Made by a program: the position numbers and the translations under genes | The notes under the pieces: generated by a model | Databases searched by the model: none | The model's input: only the letters and a program-made list of their open reading frames with translations | What the model was told of the DNA's origin: nothing | Source of the DNA: Stigmatella ashevillena | GTDB taxonomy: Bacteria > Myxococcota > Myxococcia > Myxococcales > Myxococcaceae | Direction: 5' to 3' | Length of the DNA: 64,000 nt | Assembly (NCBI RefSeq): GCF_028368975.1 | Contig: NZ_JAQNDM010000001.1 | Coordinates: 186,001-250,000 of the forward strand | Shown: in pieces, positions 20,878 through 29,766 of the stretch | Position numbering within the stretch: the first letter of the stretch is position 1 | How the letters are laid out: each line of letters opens with the position of its first letter

Positions 20878-21786
20878 TCACCTCAGGTACAGCCCCACCG
20901 CGAAGAGTAGCCCGAACACCAGCTGCAGGCGCGCCGTTGCCCCCAAGGCGGAGTTCAATGCCGAGCCTTGTGCCCCGAAGACGAGTCTCGTCGGACCCAC
21001 AGCCAGGGGAGCGCTCAAAAGCGCCAGGAAAACCCAGGCACTGGCCAGTCCCAATCCGAACAGGAGGAAGGGCGTGGCATAGGCCGCCACCAGCATCAGC
21101 ACATACTCGGCCTTCCCAGCCTTCGTCCCCAGCCGCACCACCAACGTGCGCTTGCCCGCCTTCTGGTCGGTGTGCACGTCCCGCAGGTTGTTGACGACCA
21201 GCAGCGCCGTGCCCAACGAGCCCACGGGAATGGCGGCCCACCACGCCGCCGGACTCACGGTCAGCGCCTGGACGTAGTAGGTGCCCGCGACCGCCACGAG
21301 CCCGAAGAAGAGGAAGACGAACACATCCCCCAGCCCGTGGTACGCCAGGGGAAAGGGCCCTCCCGTGTAGGCATAGCCAAACAGCACGGAACTCAGGCCA
21401 ATGGCCACGATGGGCCACCCGCCCACCCACACCAGGTAGATGCCCGAGAGGATGGCCAGCGCGAAGCACGCCAGCGCTCCAGCCAGCACCTGCCCTGGCG
21501 CCAGGAGCCCGCTCTGGGTGACGCGCACCGGCCCGAGCCGTTCGGCGGTGTCCGCGCCCTTCTTGAAGTCGTAGTAATCGTTGGTGAGGTTGGTGCCGAT
21601 CTGGATCAGCAGGGCCCCGCCGAGTGCCGCGAGCGCGGGCAGCCAGCGTCCCACCCCCATGCCGAACGCCAGCCCTGTGCCGACCCCCACCGGAACGAAC
21701 GCCGCCGTGAGGGTCTTGGGGCGGATGGCCAGCAACCAGGCACCGGCGGAAGAACCCGAGGAAGGGACAAGGCCATCAGCGGTCAT
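20878..21786 (-). CDS. menA: 1,4-Dihydroxy-2-naphthoate polyprenyltransferase
   Basis: UbiA-family integral membrane enzyme that prenylates DHNA to demethylmenaquinone. The 302-residue product is strongly hydrophobic with about eight or nine membrane helices. It shows the first Asp-rich motif NDYYDFKKGAD and the second region in NNLRDVHTDQKAGKRT. It overlaps the menH stop in a 4-base overlap. Confidence 0.94.
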   Translation of the reverse strand: MTADGLVPSSGSSAGAWLLAIRPKTLTAAFVPVGVGTGLAFGMGVGRWLPALAALGGALLIQIGTNLTNDYYDFKKGADTAERLGPVRVTQSGLLAPGQVLAGALACFALAILSGIYLVWVGGWPIVAIGLSSVLFGYAYTGGPFPLAYHGLGDVFVFLFFGLVAVAGTYYVQALTVSPAAWWAAIPVGSLGTALLVVNNLRDVHTDQKAGKRTLVVRLGTKAGKAEYVLMLVAAYATPFLLFGLGLASAWVFLALLSAPLAVGPTRLVFGAQGSALNSALGATARLQLVFGLLFAVGLYLR

Positions 21787-22628
21787 GTGTGGATCGTGTC
21801 GGCAAGACTCTCGAAGGGAGGCGCTTCGTACCAGGGAGTCTGCAAGAAGGAGAGCACTTCACCCGCGTAGGCCTCTGGGGCCTCCAGGTGCGGGGCATGC
21901 CCACATCCCGAAAAGGCATGGCGCCAGACGACAGGAAGCTCGGAGGCCATCTTGCGCGCCAGCTGGGTGAACTTCGTGTCCTTCTCACCCGTGAGCAAGA
22001 GCGTGGGCAGGCGCTGGCGGTACAGGGCGGGCCAGAAATCGGGCTGCTCTCCTGTGCCGAGACACTCCAGCGCCCCAGCCAATCCCTCGATGGTGCAGGA
22101 CAGGCGGCGCTCGCGCAGGGCCTGGAGCTGCGACGGGGGCAGGTTCCTCAGCCCCTCGAACAGCGGCAGCGCTTCCCAGCGGTCGACGAAGGCATCCACG
22201 CCTTGGGCGCGGAGAAAGGAGGCCAGTTGGGTGTCCGACTCGCGCCGCGCCGCTCGCTCCTGGCGCCGGTGCAGGCCCGGAGAGCCACTCTCCAGGATGA
22301 GTCGGCCAAAGCGCTGCGGCGCATGGACCGCCGCGGCGAGCGCGAGCCTTGCTCCCTGGGAGTAGCCCAGCAGATCCACCGAGGGCAGCTTCAGCTGATC
22401 CAGCAGCGCTACCAGCGCATCCACCGTCTCCAGGAAGCCTTCCCGGCCCCGCTTGCTGGGCAGCGGCGTCTCGCCATGCCCCGGCAGGTCCACCACGATG
22501 GCCTTCACCGCGCTGCCCAGCAGCGGGCGCAGGTGATCAAACGAGGTGCGGTTGCCCGTGAAGCCATGCAGCAACAGGAGCGGCTGGGAACCCTCTCCCC
22601 AGACGCTGTGCGCCAGGGTCACGCCCAT
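21783..22628 (-). CDS. menH: 2-Succinyl-6-hydroxy-2,4-cyclohexadiene-1-carboxylate synthase
   Basis: Alpha/beta-hydrolase-fold enzyme that removes pyruvate from SEPHCHC. The 281 residues have the oxyanion start LLHGFTGNRTSF, the nucleophile elbow GYSQGAR, the acid in TGEKDTKF and the His in GCGHAPHLEAPE. The fold alone would fit many hydrolases; the call rests on its 10-base overlap with menD and 4-base overlap with menA. Confidence 0.88.
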   Translation of the reverse strand: MGVTLAHSVWGEGSQPLLLLHGFTGNRTSFDHLRPLLGSAVKAIVVDLPGHGETPLPSKRGREGFLETVDALVALLDQLKLPSVDLLGYSQGARLALAAAVHAPQRFGRLILESGSPGLHRRQERAARRESDTQLASFLRAQGVDAFVDRWEALPLFEGLRNLPPSQLQALRERRLSCTIEGLAGALECLGTGEQPDFWPALYRQRLPTLLLTGEKDTKFTQLARKMASELPVVWRHAFSGCGHAPHLEAPEAYAGEVLSFLQTPWYEAPPFESLADTIHT

Positions 22629-24376
22629 GGTCCGTCTCCCACGGCCGCCGCCATCCGCGTGAAGAGCCGCTGATGGTGTTCCACGTTGCTCGCCCGGTCC
22701 GTCTGGACTTCCACGATGTGAAGCCCTCCTTTCAATCCCTCGGCCAGCGTGGCGCGCAAGGCCGCCGGAGTCGCCGGCCGGTGAAACCGCGCCCCGTAGA
22801 GCGCCGCCGCATGTGACAAATCGATACCATGGGGGGTGCCGAAGAGTGCCTCGAAGTGCTCCGAGGCCTGGGCGATGGGCAGAAACGAGAAGATGCCCCC
22901 ACCATCGTTGTTGACGACCACCACGGTGAGCGACAAGCGGTGGCGGTGCGCGGTGAGCAAGCCCCCCACATCGTGCAGGAAGGCCAGGTCTCCCGAGAGC
23001 AGCACCGAGGGCCCCTCCGAGGCCACCGCCATCCCGAGCGCGCTGGAGATGATGCCATCGATGCCGTTGGCGCCCCGGTTGGACAGCGCCCGCAGCGTCA
23101 CGCCCCGGGCGGGGGCAAAGGCATCCACGTCCCGGATGGGCATGCTGCTGGAGATGAAGAGGTTCGCGCCCGCGGGCAGGGAGGCCACCACCTCATGGGC
23201 GATGCGCGGCTCGGACAGCTCCGGCTGCTCGGCGAACACGCCCTCCATCGCATTCCGGGCCAGCTGCTCCGCGTGGAGAAAATCCCGTGCCCAACCGCCC
23301 ACCCCGCGCGACAGGCCCTGCGTGAGCGCCTCACACGCCGCCACGGCCGAGCCCTCGATGACATGCTCCGCGCGATGGGACGGGTCGAACAAGGCCCCCT
23401 CGTCGCTGAAGAGAATGATGCGTGCCCCCGAGCTGTCGAGCCACTGCTGCGGCCTCTTGGGCGTCAGCCCTCCGCCAAAGCGCAGCACCAGCTCCGGACG
23501 ATGCGACTGCGCGAAGGGGGCGTGGCGCAGCAGCACGTCGTACAGCGAGATCGTCGCCGCGCCGCCTCCATAGCGTGCCTGAGACGCCGCCTCGGCGAGG
23601 ATGGGATAGCCCGTGGCGTGAGACAACGCGGCGATGGCCTGGGCGAAGCCGTCCTCCTCGTCGCGGGGACCACACACGATGAGCCCTCGCTCCGTGGCGG
23701 CGATGCTCTGGCGCACGCGCTCCAGGATCCGGGGGTCCGGGCGTGAGGAGGAAGCGTGGAGGTGCGTCATCGGTGCGCCCGGACGTCCCTGGCGAACCAG
23801 CGCGGACAGCCGCTCTTCTCCGAAGGGTTCGGCGATGGGCGCCAGGGGCTCTCGAAAGGGAACGTTCAGGTGCACCGCGCCTCGAGGCGCGCGGCGTGCC
23901 ACGCTCACGGCCCGGGCGGCCGTGGCCCGCAGGTGAGCCACCCCCGCCTCGCTCGCCTCGGGCACCGAGGTGTCCGCGAAGAAGCGCGCGAACTCACCGA
24001 ACAGGCGCGCCTGGGGAACCGTCTGCGGCGCTCCCCACCCGTGCAGCTCCGGCGGCCGGTCCGCGGTCAGCACCAGCATCGGGATGTTCGACAGCGACGC
24101 CTCGATGACCGCGGGATAGAAGTGCGCTCCCGCCGTTCCACTGGTGGCGATCAACACCGCCGGGGTGCGCGAGCGTTTGCCAATGCCCAGCGCGAAGAAG
24201 CCGGCGCTGCGCTCATCAATGACAGACCACGTCTTCAGCCCCTCGGTCTGCTGACACGCCAGCGCCAGGGGCGTCGAGCGTGAACCCGGGCAGACCACGG
24301 CGTGCCGGACGCCTCCACGGACCAGTTCCTCCACCAGCGCCCGGGCCCAGAGCTGGTTCAAGTTCGCGTCGGACAT
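22619..24376 (-). CDS. menD: SEPHCHC synthase (MenD)
   Basis: Thiamin-diphosphate enzyme that joins 2-oxoglutarate to isochorismate, the first committed step of menaquinone synthesis. The 585 residues begin with NLNQLWARALVEELVRGG and the conserved CPGSRSTPLALA, keep the RPPELHGWGAPQT substrate loop, and have the ThDP motif (SGDLAFLHD through NNDGGGIFSFLP). It is the first gene of the men operon. menF and menB are not in this window. Confidence 0.96.
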   Translation of the reverse strand: MSDANLNQLWARALVEELVRGGVRHAVVCPGSRSTPLALACQQTEGLKTWSVIDERSAGFFALGIGKRSRTPAVLIATSGTAGAHFYPAVIEASLSNIPMLVLTADRPPELHGWGAPQTVPQARLFGEFARFFADTSVPEASEAGVAHLRATAARAVSVARRAPRGAVHLNVPFREPLAPIAEPFGEERLSALVRQGRPGAPMTHLHASSSRPDPRILERVRQSIAATERGLIVCGPRDEEDGFAQAIAALSHATGYPILAEAASQARYGGGAATISLYDVLLRHAPFAQSHRPELVLRFGGGLTPKRPQQWLDSSGARIILFSDEGALFDPSHRAEHVIEGSAVAACEALTQGLSRGVGGWARDFLHAEQLARNAMEGVFAEQPELSEPRIAHEVVASLPAGANLFISSSMPIRDVDAFAPARGVTLRALSNRGANGIDGIISSALGMAVASEGPSVLLSGDLAFLHDVGGLLTAHRHRLSLTVVVVNNDGGGIFSFLPIAQASEHFEALFGTPHGIDLSHAAALYGARFHRPATPAALRATLAEGLKGGLHIVEVQTDRASNVEHHQRLFTRMAAAVGDGPWA

Positions 24377-24420
24377 CGCGGGCCTTTCAGTGTCGCACCC
24401 TGATGAAATGTGACATCTCC

Positions 24421-24438
24421 ACTGTATTCTAACTGTAT
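24421..24438. promoter_or_regulatory. Direct repeat in the menD-aroK divergent region
   Basis: ACTGTAT occurs at 24421-24427 and 24432-24438, 11 bases apart start to start, which is one helical turn. It lies in the only AT-rich patch of the 184-base divergent region and overlaps sequence that looks like promoter elements. A candidate operator or promoter for menD, aroK or both. Confidence 0.35.
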
Positions 24439-24466
24439 ACTATTTAATTCAAGGTACCAGACGATG

Positions 24467-24488
24467 GAGTTCAAAACCACGTGAACTC
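24467..24488. promoter_or_regulatory. Perfect palindrome upstream of aroK
   Basis: GAGTTCA at 24467-24473 and its reverse complement TGAACTC at 24482-24488, with 8 bases between. It has the geometry of a dimer operator and lies 73 bases before the aroK start. No T-run follows, so it is not an obvious terminator. Confidence 0.4.
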
Positions 24489-24560
24489 TATGGCCAGGAC
24501 CCCGGCGAGGGCGAGTGAAGATGGTGGCCCTTCGCCCCTTCTTGGATCATTCTGCCCCCC

Positions 24561-25160
24561 ATGCCGGAACGGTCCGCCTCTGCGCGGCGACTTCTTCTCG
24601 AACAGCTTCTCGATGCCGTGGACCCTCGTTTGAAGTCCCGTCTCCAACGGGCGCTCCTGCTGCCAGGGCCGTTGGCGCTTCCTTCCACGGAGCAAACGGT
24701 GGTGCTCGCGGGTCACCGCTCCGCGGGAAAGACGCGACTGCTGCCCCTGGTGGCAGAGCTTCTGGGCCGCCCGGGCGTGGACCTCGACGTGGCGCTGGAA
24801 CGCGCCACGGGGAGGTCCCTGAAAAACTGGGTAGCCGAGGATCCCGTGACATTCCGGGCGGCTGAGCGCCAGATCCTCCAGGAGATGCCCGCCGGGAGCC
24901 TGGTGGCCGTGGGCGGGGGGTTTCTCTCCCACCATCCGGAGGCGCTGGCGGGGTGCTTTACCTTGATGGTCCCGGTCTCTTTCGAGACCTATCGCGAGCG
25001 CCTGCTGGCGGACACCACACGCCCGAGGCTTCGTTCGGGTATGTCTCTGGAAGAGGAGATCTCGACCGTGTTTCATGAACGCGAGGCCATGCATCGCCGG
25101 GTGCCCACCGTGCCTCTAGAAGATTTGTTGCGGACTTTCTGGCGCGAGGAGCGGCCATGA
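24561..25160 (+). CDS. aroK: Shikimate kinase
   Basis: Phosphorylates shikimate at O3. It is 199 residues, about 25 longer than the family norm because of an N-terminal extension of about 45 residues. It has the Walker A AGHRSAGKTR, the substrate Asp in VDLDVALER, the GGG loop (VAVGGGFL) and the lid Arg in RPRLRSG. It is the first gene of the shikimate operon and overlaps the next gene by ATGA. Confidence 0.88.
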   Translation: MPERSASARRLLLEQLLDAVDPRLKSRLQRALLLPGPLALPSTEQTVVLAGHRSAGKTRLLPLVAELLGRPGVDLDVALERATGRSLKNWVAEDPVTFRAAERQILQEMPAGSLVAVGGGFLSHHPEALAGCFTLMVPVSFETYRERLLADTTRPRLRSGMSLEEEISTVFHEREAMHRRVPTVPLEDLLRTFWREERP

Positions 25161-26398
25161 AGCCCCTGTGGCGAGTGGTCACCCTGCCCCCCACGCTTCA
25201 AGGCGATGCCGCGGTGCTCTTCGCGCAAGGCGCCCGCCGCCGGGGGGCCGAGATGCTGGAGCTGCGGACGGATCTCCATGGCCCCGAGGCCGTGGACATC
25301 CAGGTGCTGGGCCAACAAGGCCCCCTGCTCGTCTCCGAGCGGGGACGGCCGCTGCCCGCCGCCTGGGTCGAGGCCGCGCGGTACGTCGATCGAGATCTCA
25401 CCGTCTCCCTGGATGCGCCCGCCGAGAAGCTCCTGGCCTCGCACCACGCCGAGCGGTCTCTGTCCACCGCCGAGGCCCTGCGGCTCTGGGATCGCGCCCT
25501 GCCGCCGGAAGCGCTCGTGAAACATGTCGAGCCCCTGGACACCCCCGGACACGTGGCCGTGTTGCTGGAAACCCAGGCCCGGCTCATCGAGCGCTTTGGC
25601 GCCGAGCGCGTGACGGTGCTCGGCATGGGCTCCTTGGCGCTTCCCGCCCGCGCGGTGCTCTCCTCGCGCAACGTGCTCGAATACGTGGCCATGGGCGGCA
25701 CGTGGAGCGCCGCCCCCGGGCAGCGGCTCCTGGATGACGCGGTCCGCGAGTTCCGAGCTCAGCCCCGCGGCCGGGCCCGGCTCGGCATTCTGGGCACGTC
25801 CATCGCCCATTCCCGCTCCCCTCGGATCCACCGGCAGCCCTTCGATCGCATCGATCTCCCCGAGCAAGGCCCCGTCGAAGAGCTCGTCGACTCGCTGCTG
25901 CCCCACTACGCGGGCTTCGCCGTCACCAGCCCCTTCAAGCTGCGCCTGGCCCGGCACACCCGCTCCCCGCTGGAGGCCATCAACACGCTGGTGCGCCGGG
26001 GTGGCCACTGGGAGTCCTTCAACACCGACGTCGAAGGAGCCCGCGCCGTTCTTCAAAGGATGGGCGCACGCGACGCCTTCGTCCTCGGAGACGGGGGCTC
26101 GACCGCTGCCCTCCGGGCGATTTCCGCCGAAGTGGGCTGCACGCTCCGGGTGCTCAAGCGCTCGGACATCGGCGGACCGCTCGCGGGGATGGGCATCTGG
26201 ACCTGGCCGGACCGGGTCCCCCCTCCTGAATCCCTGCATTTCGACCGCGCACGCGTGGCGGTGATCGCCTACGGTGCGCCCGGTCGGCGCATTGCCACGG
26301 AGATTCTCCGCCGTGGCGGTACACCCATCCTGCTGGGCGCGGCGTGGTTCGTCGCGCAGGCCCGGCGCCAACGAGAACTCTGGGAGACCGCGACATGA
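25157..26398 (+). CDS. aroDE: Fused 3-dehydroquinate dehydratase (type I) / shikimate dehydrogenase
   Basis: A 413-residue fusion. Residues 1 to about 200 look like a type I dehydroquinase: the catalytic His in LLASHHAERS and the Schiff-base Lys in LVKHVEPL. Residues about 205-413 resemble AroE: TSIAHSRSPRIH, the catalytic Lys in TSPFK, Asn in AINTLV, Asp in FNTDVEGA and a modified dinucleotide motif LGDGGSTAALRA. Both halves are shorter than the free-standing enzymes (about 250 and 270 residues). It covers steps 3 and 4 of the pathway, which the rest of the operon lacks. Confidence 0.85.
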   Translation: MKPLWRVVTLPPTLQGDAAVLFAQGARRRGAEMLELRTDLHGPEAVDIQVLGQQGPLLVSERGRPLPAAWVEAARYVDRDLTVSLDAPAEKLLASHHAERSLSTAEALRLWDRALPPEALVKHVEPLDTPGHVAVLLETQARLIERFGAERVTVLGMGSLALPARAVLSSRNVLEYVAMGGTWSAAPGQRLLDDAVREFRAQPRGRARLGILGTSIAHSRSPRIHRQPFDRIDLPEQGPVEELVDSLLPHYAGFAVTSPFKLRLARHTRSPLEAINTLVRRGGHWESFNTDVEGARAVLQRMGARDAFVLGDGGSTAALRAISAEVGCTLRVLKRSDIGGPLAGMGIWTWPDRVPPPESLHFDRARVAVIAYGAPGRRIATEILRRGGTPILLGAAWFVAQARRQRELWETAT

Positions 26399-27414
26399 AC
26401 ACCTTTGGCGTCCTCTTTCGTATGACCACCTTCGGCGAGAGCCACGGCCCGGCCCTCGGCACGGTCATCGATGGGTGCCCAGCGGGCGTGCCGCTGACGA
26501 CCGCCATGATTCAGGCCGCGCTCGACCGGCGCCGCCCAGGCCAGTCCGCCATCACCACGGCGCGCGCCGAGCCGGACCAGGTGGAGATCCTCTCGGGCGT
26601 CTTCGAGGACAAGACGCTGGGCACGCCGCTGGCGGCCATCGTCCGCAACACCAACCAGCGCTCGGGCGACTACGAGAAGCTGAAGACACAGGATCGGCCC
26701 GGCCACGCGGACGCCGTGTGGCGCGAGCGCTACAAGCACCGGGACCACCGGGGCGGCGGGCGCACGAGCGGACGCGAGACGCTCTGCCGCGTCATCGGCG
26801 GCACGGTGGCCGAGGCGTACCTCGCTCGGGACTTGCCCAAGGTGAGCACCGTCGCCTGGGTGTCCCAGGTGGGCAACCTCATCGCCGAGGTGCCCCCGCC
26901 GGGGCTCACGCGCGCCCAGGTGGATGAGCACCCCACGCGCTGCGCGGACCGGGCCCTGCGCGAGGCGATGTCCCAGCGCATCCTCGAGGCCAAGGAGGCC
27001 GGCGACAGCCTGGGAGGCTCCATCGACATCCGCGTCGAGGGGCTGCCCGTGGGGCTGGGAGAGCCCATCTTCGGCAAGCTCAAGGCCTCGATCGCCCAGG
27101 CCCTGGGCAGCGTCGGCGCCATCACGGGCGTGGTCTGGGGGCCTCCGGATCTGCTCGCGCGCATCGAGCAGCCCGGCAGCGTCTTTCACTCCCGCAAGGA
27201 CACCTACGGCGGCATCCAGGGGGGGCTGGCCAACGGCGAGCCCATGCAACTGCGCGCCTTCTTCAAGCCGCCCGCCACGCTCGCGGAGCACGCCAAGGGC
27301 GGACGCCATGACCCGTGCATCATGCCGCGCGCGGTGCCCGTCCTGGAGAGCATGGTGTCGCTGGTCATCGCCGACCTCGTCCTCCAAATGAACGCGCGCC
27401 CGCATACCTTATGA
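26395..27414 (+). CDS. aroC: Chorismate synthase
   Basis: FMN-dependent enzyme that makes chorismate from EPSP. It has 339 residues from ATG 26395, which overlaps the previous stop by ATGA; a longer upstream frame is not needed. Signatures: MTTFGESHGPALG, RPGHADAVW, YKHRDHRGGGRTSGRET and GGRHDPCIMPRAVPV. Confidence 0.96.
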   Translation: MNTFGVLFRMTTFGESHGPALGTVIDGCPAGVPLTTAMIQAALDRRRPGQSAITTARAEPDQVEILSGVFEDKTLGTPLAAIVRNTNQRSGDYEKLKTQDRPGHADAVWRERYKHRDHRGGGRTSGRETLCRVIGGTVAEAYLARDLPKVSTVAWVSQVGNLIAEVPPPGLTRAQVDEHPTRCADRALREAMSQRILEAKEAGDSLGGSIDIRVEGLPVGLGEPIFGKLKASIAQALGSVGAITGVVWGPPDLLARIEQPGSVFHSRKDTYGGIQGGLANGEPMQLRAFFKPPATLAEHAKGGRHDPCIMPRAVPVLESMVSLVIADLVLQMNARPHTL

Positions 27415-28487
27415 GTACACCCCCGCTTCCCCCTGGTTCCTACCGCCCCGCCACCGATCGCTGGGGCTCCTTCTCGAAGCTCGCCGCACGGCTGCCCGAA
27501 GGGAGCCTGGCCGTGGTGGACCGCACCGTGGCGCGGCTCCATCCGGGCCTCGTCCCCGCGCTGGAGGCGCGGCGCCCCCGCGCCATCGTGCAGATCACCG
27601 GCGGGGAGCGGGCCAAGAACTTCGCCTCGCTGGAGAAGGTGCTGACCGGCGGGCTCGCCCTGCCCCGCTCCGGAACGCTGGTGGTCATCGGCGGAGGCAC
27701 CCTGGGGGATGTGGCCACGGTGGCCGCGCACCTGCTCAAGCGCGGCGTGAGGCTGGTGCAGGTGCCCACCACCCTGCTGGCCGCGGTGGACAGCAGCCTC
27801 GGCGGCAAGGGGGCGGTGGATCTCCTGGCGCGCGGGCGCGTGGTGAAGAACCCAGTGGGCGTCTTCCACTACGCGGACGAGGCGTGGATCTGCCCCGAGT
27901 TCTTCGCCTCGCTGTCCGATGCCCAGCACCGGGAAGGGGCCATCGAGGCCTGGAAGATGGTGGCCTGCCTCGACGCGCGCCTCTTCCGGAAATACACGCG
28001 GCAGCCGCCTCCGCTCGACCGGCTGGTGAAGGACGCCCGCAGGCTCAAGGAGAGCATCTGCGCGCAGGACCCCTACGAGCAGAGCGGCCTGCGGCGCGTG
28101 CTCAACTTCGGCCACAGCTTCGGCCACGTGCTGGAGAGCCTGTCGCGCTTCAAGCTGTCCCACGGGGACGCGGTGGGCCTGGGCATGCGCTGCGCGCTGG
28201 ACGTGGGGCGGCGCCTGGGCGTCACCCCCGAGCCGGTGGCGCTCCAGGTCGAACAGGCGCTGGAGCAGGGCCCCGGCGTGCTCGGCCGGGACCGGATCGC
28301 CGCCCTGGTGCAGCGCGCGTCCTTGAAGGATGTGGTGACCCTGCTCGCCGCCGACAAGAAAGCGGGGAAATCGGGCGAGCTGCGCATGGTGTTGCTCACC
28401 GGCATCGGCGCCTTCGACATCCGGGACGTCTCCGAGGCCGAATGGCGTCAGCTCTGGCCCGCCTGGAAGAAGGGAATCCGCCCATGA
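27411..28487 (+). CDS. aroB: 3-Dehydroquinate synthase
   Basis: NAD- and metal-dependent cyclase, 358 residues from ATG 27411 (ATGA overlap with aroC). It shows the NAD loop GGGTLGD, the VPTTLLAAVDSSLGGK segment with the substrate lysine, and the metal ligands Glu in REGAIEAWK and His in NFGHSFGHVLE and SHGDAV. Second step of the pathway. Confidence 0.95.
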   Translation: MSTPPLPPGSYRPATDRWGSFSKLAARLPEGSLAVVDRTVARLHPGLVPALEARRPRAIVQITGGERAKNFASLEKVLTGGLALPRSGTLVVIGGGTLGDVATVAAHLLKRGVRLVQVPTTLLAAVDSSLGGKGAVDLLARGRVVKNPVGVFHYADEAWICPEFFASLSDAQHREGAIEAWKMVACLDARLFRKYTRQPPPLDRLVKDARRLKESICAQDPYEQSGLRRVLNFGHSFGHVLESLSRFKLSHGDAVGLGMRCALDVGRRLGVTPEPVALQVEQALEQGPGVLGRDRIAALVQRASLKDVVTLLAADKKAGKSGELRMVLLTGIGAFDIRDVSEAEWRQLWPAWKKGIRP

Positions 28488-29746
28488 GCCAGCTTCACAT
28501 CGATCCCAGCCACCTCACCGCCGCGCGCCTCACCCCGCCCGTCTCCAAGTCCGACGCCCAGCGGGCGCTGGTGCTCGCGCACCTCACCGGCCACTGGCCC
28601 CTGAGCTCGCTCCAGTCCGAGCCCGAGGCCGACCTGCCCGCGGACGTGCGCGTCCTCAAGCGCGGCGTGGAGGCCTTGCGCCTGCCGCCCGGCCCTCTGC
28701 GCGATGTGGACTGCGCGGATGGAGGCGCCCCGTTCCGCATCCTCGTCACCCAGGCCGCGGTGACGCCGGGCGCCCGGGTGCGCTTCACCGGCACCCCGCG
28801 CCTGGGCGAGCGTCCCCACGGCGCGCTCTTCACGTCCCTCCGCGAAGCGCTCGGCCCCCAGGGCCTCACCCTCACCGAGGGCAAGCCCTGGCCCGTGGAG
28901 CTCCACGCCCCCGAGGCCACCCGCGACCCGGTCTTCCGCGTCCCGGGCGACCAGAGCAGCCAGTACGCCTCCAGCCTCCTGCTGGGCAGCGCGGCGCTCT
29001 TCCTGCGCGAGAAACGCCCCTGGAGCGTGGAAATCCTGGGCACCTTGACGAGCGCCGGTTACCTGGAGCTGACGCTCACCTGGCTGCGGCGCTTCGGCTT
29101 CACCGTGACGGAGAGCGCTTCCCGGTTCACGGTGACCGCCTACCAGCCCCCCCAGAGCGCCCCCGCCCTGCCCGGCGACTGGTCCTCCCTGGGGTACCTG
29201 CTGCTCATCGCGTGGCGCACGGGCGGCAGCGTGGAGCGCGCGGACCCCGCCAACGCCCACCCCGATCAAGCCATTCTCCGGCTGGTACAGCCCGCGGGCC
29301 TGAGCCCCGTGACGGGCCCGGACCTCACGATGCGCCTGGAGGGCAAGGCCCGGGCGGGCCTGGTGGCCTCGGGCAAGGAGTGCCCGGACCTGCTCCCCAC
29401 GCTCGCGGCCCTCGGATGTGTGCTGCCAGCCCCCTCCACCCTGACCGATGTAGGCATCCTTCGCGTGAAGGAGAGCGACCGGCTGGAGGGCATCCGCACC
29501 CTGGTGGAGGCCTATGGCGGACGCACCACGCTGGAGGGCGAGACGCTCACCCTCACGCCTCCCTCCGCTCCGCCCGCACACTTCTCGATGAATAGCCATG
29601 GGGACCACCGGCTCGCCATGGTTTCCGCAACCCTCTCGGTCCTGTCGGGCGCGCGCCTGACCCTGACCGGGCCTGAATGCGTGGAGAAGAGCTTTCCCGG
29701 CTTCTGGCGGCAAATGGAGCGCACGGGCGTCCGGCTGTCTGAGTGA
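28484..29746 (+). CDS. aroA: 3-Phosphoshikimate 1-carboxyvinyltransferase (EPSP synthase)
   Basis: Adds the enolpyruvyl group to shikimate 3-phosphate. It has 420 residues from ATG 28484, again in an ATGA overlap. Conserved parts: PVSKSDAQRA, GDQSSQYASSLL, RVKESDRLEGI, and NSHGDHRLAM. The usual loop GN(A/S)GTxxR is replaced by ADGGAPFR, so the threonine after the second glycine is alanine and the residue after the arginine is isoleucine instead of proline. That loop contacts PEP and glyphosate in known enzymes. It ends the operon. Confidence 0.92.
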   Translation: MSQLHIDPSHLTAARLTPPVSKSDAQRALVLAHLTGHWPLSSLQSEPEADLPADVRVLKRGVEALRLPPGPLRDVDCADGGAPFRILVTQAAVTPGARVRFTGTPRLGERPHGALFTSLREALGPQGLTLTEGKPWPVELHAPEATRDPVFRVPGDQSSQYASSLLLGSAALFLREKRPWSVEILGTLTSAGYLELTLTWLRRFGFTVTESASRFTVTAYQPPQSAPALPGDWSSLGYLLLIAWRTGGSVERADPANAHPDQAILRLVQPAGLSPVTGPDLTMRLEGKARAGLVASGKECPDLLPTLAALGCVLPAPSTLTDVGILRVKESDRLEGIRTLVEAYGGRTTLEGETLTLTPPSAPPAHFSMNSHGDHRLAMVSATLSVLSGARLTLTGPECVEKSFPGFWRQMERTGVRLSE

Positions 29747-29766
29747 GCCCTCGTGTTCGCAAGTGT

